A stretch of 43,589 nt of DNA from Acuticoccus mangrovi (GTDB lineage Bacteria > Pseudomonadota > Alphaproteobacteria > Rhizobiales > Amorphaceae), in assembly GCF_016411865.1 (NCBI RefSeq), contig NZ_JAEKJA010000032.1, positions 1-43,589 of the forward strand, in the 5' to 3' direction. Each line of letters begins with the position of its first letter. Position 1 is the stretch's first letter. Positions 38,501 to 43,589 of this stretch are shown piece after piece. The translations under genes and the position numbers were made by a program. The notes beneath the pieces were generated by a model. That model was not told the DNA's origin and did not search any database. It saw nothing but the letters and a program-made list of their open reading frames with translations.

Positions 38501-40764
38501 TCGATGGTCGCGGTCTGGACGCTCACATCCTCGTCCACCTCGCGCACCCCGAGGGTGACCTTGCCGGAGAGGCTACCCGACGCCTCGGTGAGGGCGAGCG
38601 GGGCGAGACGGGCGAGCGAGGGCACGTCGAAGGCGAGATCGCCGACCATCAGCCCGGTGTCGCGCAGCTCCAGATCGCCGTTGAGCCGCGCCCCGGCGAT
38701 CTCCGCGGTGAGGGCGCGCAGCTCGCGCAGGCCGTCGCCGGTGTCGATGCGGGTGGAGAGGCGGATGGTCTCGCTCTCGAGCCGCCCGTCGACGCTGAGG
38801 GTGCCGTCGAGATCGAAGGGGATCTCGGTGTTCTGCGCCAGGGTGCCGTCGAAGGCGACGGTGAGGCCGGTGAGATTCTGCTTGTCGAGGCGGACGGCGT
38901 CGCTCGTGAGGCGGGCCGACAGGGTGGGCTTCGCCGGTTGACCGCTCACGCTGAGGCGGGCGGAGAGCGCACCGCCGAGCCGCTTGTCGACGGCGGCGAG
39001 GCTGTGGAGGTCGGCTTCGGCGAGAAGGTTCGCCTCGTCGGCGTCGACGGTGCCGTCGACCGCGACGGAGAGCTGCGGGTTGTCGATCTTGAAGGTGTCG
39101 AAGGTGACGCCCTCGGCGCTGCGCGCCGCACGGCCGGCGATGGTGGTCTCGCCATCGAGGAGGCCGTCGGCCGCCGGCACCCCGACCGCGAGGTTGTTGG
39201 ACGAGGCGTCCACGGTGAGGTCGAAGAGACCGTCGAAGCCGACGTGGCCGCGGGCGCCGAGATCGATCGAGCCGCCGAGCTCGCGCCCGGCGAGGGCGGA
39301 GAAGGCGGCGAGGCTGTCGGCCGACAGTCGATAGGTGCCGTCGAGAGCGTCGAGAATGGTGCCCTGGAACGAGGCGTTCAGCACGTCCGTCGCGAGCGAG
39401 GCGTTGGCGACGTTCACCGGCGAGCCCGCTTTCCAGTCGCCGGCGATGTCGAGGGCGAGGGCGGAGCCCACCGCATCGGCGACGCCGCCGTCGTCGGAGA
39501 CCACGCCGTCGGCCCGGCCGGTCACCGTGAAGTCGATGCTGCGGGTGGCGGCGTCGGCCAGATTGCGCGCGGTGCCCGCCGCCTTCAGCGAGGCGTTGGG
39601 GGAGCTGATGAAGGGGGTGTCGAGGTCCTTCATCACGATGTCGGCGGTGAAGCTGCCGTCGGCGGCGCTGCCGAGCGAGACGTCGATGGTCGCCGAGCCG
39701 ATAGTCGCGTCGCCACCGCCGCCCGGCAGCACCAGCGCCTCGCCGTCGGAGCGGCCGAGATCGCCGTTCACCGAGAGCCGCGTCGGCACGCCGTCGGCGG
39801 CCATCTCGCCGGCGATCTGCAGCCTCGCCGCGCCGCTCTCCATGTCCACCTTCTGCAAGAGGATGCTGCCGTCGGCGCGTCGCGTGGCATCGACGTCGAG
39901 ACGCGTGCCGCCGGCGACGAAGGGGTCGTAGAGGTCGGCCACCAGCGAGGTGAGGTTGCCGTCGAGATTGGCGAGGATGCGCATGCCGCCGTTGGCCTCG
40001 GCGAGGCGCGTGGTGCCGGAGAGGAGCGTGTCGCCGCTCGCGGTGAGGTCGAGATCGGCCTCGAAGTTGGCGAGCGGTCCCTCCCCCTTGATCGCGAAGC
40101 GGATCGGCGGCTTGCCGTCGATGTTGAGCGCGTTGGCGATCACGCCGTCTTCCGGCTCCTCAAGCACCACGTCGATGCCGAGCTGGCGGCTGGAGTTGGA
40201 GAAGTTGGCGGCGATGGTGAGCTGGCCGGGGCGGTCCTTGCGCTCGATGTCGAGCTTGGCGTCGAGCGTGCCGCCGTCGAGCGTGATCGAGCCGTCGACG
40301 CCGATCGAGGCGGCGGGGCCGATGACACCCTCCGCGATGGCGACTTCGGGCACCTTGAGGCTGTCGATGAGGATCGACACCGGCAGCTCGGGCACGGAGA
40401 ACTCGGCGCCCTCTTCGAGCGGCTCGTCGTTCTCGCCGGGCACCGGCGTGCGGTCGATGCGGATCGCCGAGGCCTCGAGCAGGTCGACGTCGAGCCGGCC
40501 GCGCAGCAGCGCCCAGCGCGACCACACGAGGTGGACGTCCTCGATGGTCAGCCACGTCCCCTCGCTGTCGGCGATGGAGATGGACGAGATGCGCACGTCC
40601 GACGACAGGGCGCCCTGGATGCGGCCGAGCCGGATCTGACGGTCGGGCGTCGAGATCTGCCGCTCGACGAAGCGGACGAAGCGGGAGCGCTCGTCGTCCT
40701 GCGCCACGGCGAAGGTGGCGGAGGCGACGATGGCGAGAACGAGGCCGATCAAGAGCTTGCGCAT
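35560..40764 (-). CDS. tamB: Translocation and assembly module subunit TamB
   Basis: A 1734-residue protein anchored in the inner membrane by its N-terminus (MRKLLIGLVLAIVASATFAVA) and otherwise a long periplasmic beta-rich taco/groove. Members span the periplasm and move lipids or help outer-membrane protein assembly. The C-terminal DUF490/TamB domain holds the conserved LFGRSIEDLSVFQVAQLA segment and the terminal NVYLGVQAG and VGLYYEREY strands, which bind TamA. Four repeats of exactly 101 residues lie in the middle (plus-strand positions 36883-38094). It is longer than the E. coli protein (about 1260 residues), as in many alphaproteobacteria. The start at 40764 has GGGGAGACG upstream; the frame extends 21 more codons into tamA. 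It follows tamA by 13 bases. Confidence 0.95.
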   Translation of the reverse strand: MRKLLIGLVLAIVASATFAVAQDDERSRFVRFVERQISTPDRQIRLGRIQGALSSDVRISSISIADSEGTWLTIEDVHLVWSRWALLRGRLDVDLLEASAIRIDRTPVPGENDEPLEEGAEFSVPELPVSILIDSLKVPEVAIAEGVIGPAASIGVDGSITLDGGTLDAKLDIERKDRPGQLTIAANFSNSSRQLGIDVVLEEPEDGVIANALNIDGKPPIRFAIKGEGPLANFEADLDLTASGDTLLSGTTRLAEANGGMRILANLDGNLTSLVADLYDPFVAGGTRLDVDATRRADGSILLQKVDMESGAARLQIAGEMAADGVPTRLSVNGDLGRSDGEALVLPGGGGDATIGSATIDVSLGSAADGSFTADIVMKDLDTPFISSPNASLKAAGTARNLADAATRSIDFTVTGRADGVVSDDGGVADAVGSALALDIAGDWKAGSPVNVANASLATDVLNASFQGTILDALDGTYRLSADSLAAFSALAGRELGGSIDLGARGHVGFDGLFDLTVDASSNNLAVGVPAADGLLDGETTIAGRAARSAEGVTFDTFKIDNPQLSVAVDGTVDADEANLLAEADLHSLAAVDKRLGGALSARLSVSGQPAKPTLSARLTSDAVRLDKQNLTGLTVAFDGTLAQNTEIPFDLDGTLSVDGRLESETIRLSTRIDTGDGLRELRALTAEIAGARLNGDLELRDTGLMVGDLAFDVPSLARLAPLALTEASGSLSGKVTLGVREVDEDVSVQTATIDAEARQVAAAGLELGYANIAMAVDDVFNIPALDGTADVRTLKVAGFDVRTASLRARRDNDTTNLTVSADLGSGTLDAAGSLARAENGFTARLDTFNLARDGFAARLTAPTTVAVEGVRVTIGDTTLRVADGTVKVAGSVGDSLDLKATIDRLPLSIANLVRPDLGLGGTVSADLTLSGTRDEPAVDARLSAEGVTAAMLARSGIRPLSLTAAGQYADGSGTLQRFETNLSGGRITAAGTIGETLDVNITVDGLPLALANVADPSLGLGGAASGRATVTGSFDDPAADFSLNVDGATAAMLRQANIAPLRANVSGRYADEEATIATAQVVIGEGTVTASGTVGRRLDVRARLDRLPLAVANAFVPDLGVTGTLSGDVTATGPLARPSVTFRLDAPAVSANAIRDAGFAPASLTASGTFDRGTVDLTEAVVRLGGGSVRAAGRVGQRMRVTVDITSFPLAVANGFSPGLGLSGTLAGRAAAQGSIDNPAATFELDVAGLSASALSDAGISGLRANASGRLANNTVRLEAASVTGAGLDVAASGVVPLSGGGINVTARARAPLSLADHFLRERGGRVTGDVVVNARVTGSLANPLVNGEVQADGVGFRDPGSNLTLSNGTVRISLDGDHVNIRTLSATLGEGTVSITGGVGLSNGFPADLAVRIRNARYADGELFAVTLSGDLTVSGPLLAGPLVRGTVDVDRAEINVPTRLSGSAALIDVHYVNPSPKVLETLWRAKAGPYRDRDSNDASFSGLTLDVKISAPRRVFVRGRGIDAELGGEMTLTGPISDISPVGRFDLVRGRLLILGQRVTFTEGSATLLGDLNPTIHLVAETTANSVTVRVIVDGSANNPDITFESDPVLPQDEVLAQLLFGRSIEDLSVFQVAQLAAAVAELAGSGSGPSIMEQVRVFSGLDNLEIITGEDGSTSVAAGRYIADNVYLGVQAGAESSGVTLNIDIARGLKFRGAALTNETTVGLYYEREY
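36883..38094 (-). repeat. Four tandem 303-base coding repeats inside tamB
   Basis: Units start (reading the minus strand) at 38094, 37791, 37488 and 37185, each exactly 303 bases apart. Each begins G-x-[VI]-G, then has PL(S/A)-x-AN, then P-x-LG, then a G-x-x-x-(D/R/N)-x-(P) turn and an A-x(2-4)-A(G)-(I/F) segment. A fifth, weak unit begins at 36882 in the same phase (GVVPLSGGG, then PLSLADHF). The copies are diverged but have no insertions or deletions. Confidence 0.75.
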
Positions 40765-40777
40765 CGAGCGTCTCCCC

Positions 40778-42694
40778 TCAGAAGGCCTGGCCGATGCCGA
40801 TATAGAAGGCGACGCTGGGGTCGCCATCGATCGGATCGAGCGGCACGGCGACGTCGAAGCGCAGCGGTCCGAGACCCGTGTTGTAGCGCAGCCCCGCGCC
40901 GACGGCGAAGCGCAGGCGCTCGGAGAAGTCCGGGAACTCGCTGCGGAAGGCGTTGCCGAAGTCCATGAAGGGCACGACGCCGATGGACTGGGTCACGTTG
41001 ACGCGCGCCTCGACGGAGCCGACGAAGTAGCTGCGGCCGCCGATGACGTCGCCCTTCTTGTTGATGGGGCCGACGCCCCGATAGGGATAGCCGCGGATCG
41101 AGCCGCCGCCGCCGGCGAAGAACAGCCGATTGGCCGGCACGTCGTCGAGGGGCGGGCCGTAGATGGAGCCGAGGGCGACGCGGCCGGCGAGCACTACGCG
41201 ATCGTTCCGCACGCCGCCGAAGCCGCGATAGACGGTGCCTTCCACCTCGCTGACGAAGCCGAAGTTGCCGTGCCCGGCCTCGTAGAAGGGCTGCTCCTGC
41301 CAGTTGACGCGGAAGCCGCGCGTCGGGTTGAGCGCGTTGTCGGACCCGTCATAGCGCACCGCCGCGGGCAGGCCGAACCACAGGAAGTCGCCGTCGCCCA
41401 CCGTCGTCTCGTCGATGGTCGAGGCCTCGATGAGGCCGTAGCCCTCGAGCGTCAGCCGCCGGCCGATGCGGTGGGATAAGCCCGCCTTGAGACCCACGGC
41501 GCGCGAGCGGTAGGTGTCGGGCCGCTCCTGCTCGGCGTAGAGGGTCGAGGCGAAGTCGGTATAGGGCGTGAATACGCCCGGCTTCAGGAAGTTGACCGCG
41601 AGGCGATAGTTGTACTGGTCCGGATCCTCCGCATCGATGCCGCCGACACGGGCCTCGACGCCGAGCTTCTCGGCCCGGCCGAACAGGTTGCGATGGCGCC
41701 AGTAGCCCTCGAGGCCGACGCCGTCGATGGTCGAATATTTGGCGCCGAAGCCGAACACTCGGCGCTTGCGCTCGGCGACGCTGATCTCGATGGGCAGCGA
41801 GCCGTCGGGCAGGATCTCCTCGCCCTCGATGATGCGCGAGGCCTGGAACACGTCGAGCCGGCGCAACTGGTCGCGGGCGCGCTCCAGATCGTCGGGATCG
41901 AACGGCTCGCCGGGAACGATGCCGGCGTACCAGGCGACGAAGCCCGGATCCATGCGGCTCGTGCCGGTGACCGTGGTGCCGCCAAACACCGCCGACCGTC
42001 CCGGCGCGACGACGATATCGACGCCCACCCGGTCGCGATCGTTGTAGGCCGTCACCGTGCGCTGCTCGATGGCGGCCTTCGGGTGGCCCTTCTCCCGCCA
42101 GCGCCCGACGAGGGAGGATTCGCTCGCGAGGATCACCCCGGAGAGCGCCGGCGCGCCGTCCACGAGGCCGAGCTCCTCCGGCGTCTGCGGCACCGTGTGG
42201 TCGTCGGGAATCGGGCCGGGCCGGTTCACGATGGTCACGTCGTCGAAATGATATTGCGGGCCGGACGCGACGGTGATCTTCACCTCGGCGCTGTCGCCGA
42301 GCTCCGCGTCGATGGGGGTGTTGGCAGCCTCGCGCCCGTCGACGGTGATCGAGATGGTGCCGCCATAGTGCCCGGTCGTGTAGAGGGCGGCGAGAAGGTG
42401 CTGATAGTCGGCCCGGGCGCGGGAGAGGAGAGCGGCGGAGCCGGGGCTCGGCTCGCCCTTCTCCTCCTCGAGGGTGGAGGCGTTCAGCAGCGTCTTGCGG
42501 ATCGAATCGTCGCCGATCACCTCGAGGTCGACACTATAGGTCACGGCATCGGGCGGCGGCGGGGTCTTGTCGCCTCCGCCGAACAGGTGAAATCCAAAGA
42601 TCTCGAAAGCGCTCGCCGAATCGAGCGGGACGAGCGCAGCGATCATCGCAGCGCTCACGACCGACAAGATTCGATTCGAACGACGCAAGAGCAT
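40778..42694 (-). CDS. tamA: Outer-membrane assembly protein TamA (BamA/Omp85 superfamily)
   Basis: A 638-residue outer-membrane barrel protein. A signal peptide runs to about residue 30 (IAALVPLDSASA). Two to three POTRA domains cover about 55-330, with VTIVNRPGPIPD and GTTVTGTSRMDPGFV segments typical of POTRA strands. The C-terminal 16-strand barrel follows, with the RGYPYRGVGP segment of the Omp85 L6 loop (VRGF/IRGY motif) at about 530 and a terminal beta-signal ending in Phe. It pairs with TamB, encoded 13 bases downstream. The start is uncertain: ATG 42694 is chosen; GTG 42709 in frame adds five residues. The promoter must lie in the 217 bases shared with the divergent hydroxylase gene. 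Confidence 0.94.
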   Translation of the reverse strand: MLLRRSNRILSVVSAAMIAALVPLDSASAFEIFGFHLFGGGDKTPPPPDAVTYSVDLEVIGDDSIRKTLLNASTLEEEKGEPSPGSAALLSRARADYQHLLAALYTTGHYGGTISITVDGREAANTPIDAELGDSAEVKITVASGPQYHFDDVTIVNRPGPIPDDHTVPQTPEELGLVDGAPALSGVILASESSLVGRWREKGHPKAAIEQRTVTAYNDRDRVGVDIVVAPGRSAVFGGTTVTGTSRMDPGFVAWYAGIVPGEPFDPDDLERARDQLRRLDVFQASRIIEGEEILPDGSLPIEISVAERKRRVFGFGAKYSTIDGVGLEGYWRHRNLFGRAEKLGVEARVGGIDAEDPDQYNYRLAVNFLKPGVFTPYTDFASTLYAEQERPDTYRSRAVGLKAGLSHRIGRRLTLEGYGLIEASTIDETTVGDGDFLWFGLPAAVRYDGSDNALNPTRGFRVNWQEQPFYEAGHGNFGFVSEVEGTVYRGFGGVRNDRVVLAGRVALGSIYGPPLDDVPANRLFFAGGGGSIRGYPYRGVGPINKKGDVIGGRSYFVGSVEARVNVTQSIGVVPFMDFGNAFRSEFPDFSERLRFAVGAGLRYNTGLGPLRFDVAVPLDPIDGDPSVAFYIGIGQAF

Positions 42695-42911
42695 ATTTTC
42701 GGAACTCACAACACTGTTCCCACTAGGCCCAGATACAGATCAATTCACAAGCCGGCAGAAAGCGTTATGGGCATTCGCGAAGCGGGTTGAGGCAATCGCG
42801 CAACAGTCGCCCCGGCGATGTCGTGACAACATGACCCATTCGGTCTAGTTTGCATGTTGCGTTGCGATATGAGATGGCTTGACCTCGAAAGCGGCTGACG
42901 GAGAGCGTCTC

Positions 42912-43589
42912 ATGAGTGTTGTGATCGGCCACATCCTAGGATTCCTCGGGGTCTTCGCGGCGACCTATGTGGCGGTGTTCGGGTCTTATCTCCTGTTCGG
43001 TTGGGGCTTCACCGCCTGGGCGTCCCGCTATCCGGAACGCAAGATCCAGCCGGGACGGGACGGCCAGAAGCGCCGCAACAAGGAAATCCGCGCCAGCGCG
43101 CGATCGCTGATCGCCACCTGCGGCTGCTTCGCCGGCGGCCTCTATCTGCAGCTCTGCGGGGTGACGCTGTTCGACCCGTTCGCGCTCACCTGGTGGTCCG
43201 CGCCGCTGATGTTCATCGTTTCGGTGTTCGGCTTCGACACCTGGTTCTACTGGGCCCACCGCCTCAACCATTCGGGCCCGTTCAAGAAGTGGCACGTGCT
43301 GCACCATCAGTCGGTGGCGCCCACGGTCTGGAGCAACTACTCCGACACGATGTTCGACGCCCTGTCGCAGCAGAGCTATTTCCTGGTGGCGCCGCTGATC
43401 CTGCCGTTCCCGCCGATGATCTTCATCGCCCACCGCATCTTCGACCACTTCAACGGCATGATCGGCCACTCGGGCTTCGAGTTCGCCGCCGGCAAGTCGT
43501 CCCGCTACCCCTCGCCGGTGGTGTGCGTGACCTTCCACGACATGCATCACTCCACCTACAACTACAATTACGCCAACCACTTCTCGTTC
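42912..43589 (+). CDS. Sterol desaturase / fatty acid hydroxylase family protein (cut by window end)
   Basis: The first 226 codons of an integral membrane di-iron enzyme; the frame is open to the last base. Three His motifs are present: HRLNH (HxxxH) at about residue 117-121, HVLHH (HxxHH) at about 130-134, and HDMHHSTYNYNYANHF near the end (HxxHH plus a later His). Membrane segments are at about 5-30, 62-85, 95-115 and 155-180. These enzymes hydroxylate or desaturate fatty acyl chains, carotenoids or sterols; the substrate is not determined here. The start at 42912 has GGAGAG 8 bases upstream. The gap before it contains TGTCGTGACA, a 10-base imperfect palindrome, near 42820. Confidence 0.9.
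   Translation, partial: MSVVIGHILGFLGVFAATYVAVFGSYLLFGWGFTAWASRYPERKIQPGRDGQKRRNKEIRASARSLIATCGCFAGGLYLQLCGVTLFDPFALTWWSAPLMFIVSVFGFDTWFYWAHRLNHSGPFKKWHVLHHQSVAPTVWSNYSDTMFDALSQQSYFLVAPLILPFPPMIFIAHRIFDHFNGMIGHSGFEFAAGKSSRYPSPVVCVTFHDMHHSTYNYNYANHFSF

Noticed and set aside
36025-40968. A 1647-codon open frame on the plus strand, antisense to tamB.
   Set aside because: It is a shadow caused by high GC and the tamB codon pattern. The product is rich in Arg, Gly, His and Glu without any domain, and tamB is certain.

Overview
The window is about 43.6 kb of gene-dense, very GC-rich DNA with strong GC bias at third codon positions. Gene content points to an alphaproteobacterium, probably a Hyphomicrobiales (Rhizobiales-type) or similar marine or soil lineage. 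The supporting genes are a SorA/SorB-type sulfite dehydrogenase, a DenD-type erythronate dehydrogenase, an AcuI-type reductase, a GbsR-type regulator, TamA/TamB and a bacterial voltage-gated sodium channel. This assignment is inference; no rRNA or tRNA gene is present to test it. I see no insertion sequence, prophage, CRISPR array or integration site, so the region looks like ordinary chromosome.

Layout. 1-5574: a possible gene tail, a DUF2254 membrane protein (minus), a CSS-motif/EAL cyclic-di-GMP phosphodiesterase, a phytanoyl-CoA dioxygenase-like oxygenase and two tandem glutathione S-transferases. 5678-7188: a molybdenum sulfite dehydrogenase with its cytochrome c. 7352-10812: a tight four-gene operon for sugar-acid or hydroxy-acid catabolism (3-hydroxyisobutyrate dehydrogenase family, SDR, FAH-family hydrolase, D-2-hydroxyacid dehydrogenase), closed by a good terminator. 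11031-13314: a small secreted Cys protein, then denD and a TauE/SafE exporter on the minus strand.

13403-24326 is an exopolysaccharide locus. It has a pair of SGNH-superfamily proteins (one GSCFA), an Alg44-like PilZ-HlyD cyclic-di-GMP receptor, a family 2 glycosyltransferase, a Wza-type lipoprotein, a WcaJ/ExoY-type initiating transferase, a Wzx-type flippase and a Wzz/GumC-type chain-length protein with a degenerate kinase domain. No Wzy polymerase is visible and glycosyltransferases are few, so the set is incomplete here. Two candidate operators lie in its control regions.

24382-29152 follows the flippase and chain-length genes on the same strand. It encodes a penicillin-acylase-family Ntn hydrolase, a GH3-family acyl-amido synthetase (overlapping by 4 bases) and a dienelactone-hydrolase-family alpha/beta hydrolase. 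An amide-breaking and an amide-making enzyme encoded back to back, beside polysaccharide export genes, is the best candidate for an undescribed system.

29160-43589 is mixed: ubiA, purD, a BacNav sodium channel, acuI, a GbsR-type regulator, an orphan iron-binding protein, tamB (with four 101-residue repeats of exactly equal length), tamA, and a membrane fatty acid hydroxylase/sterol desaturase-family gene cut by the window end.
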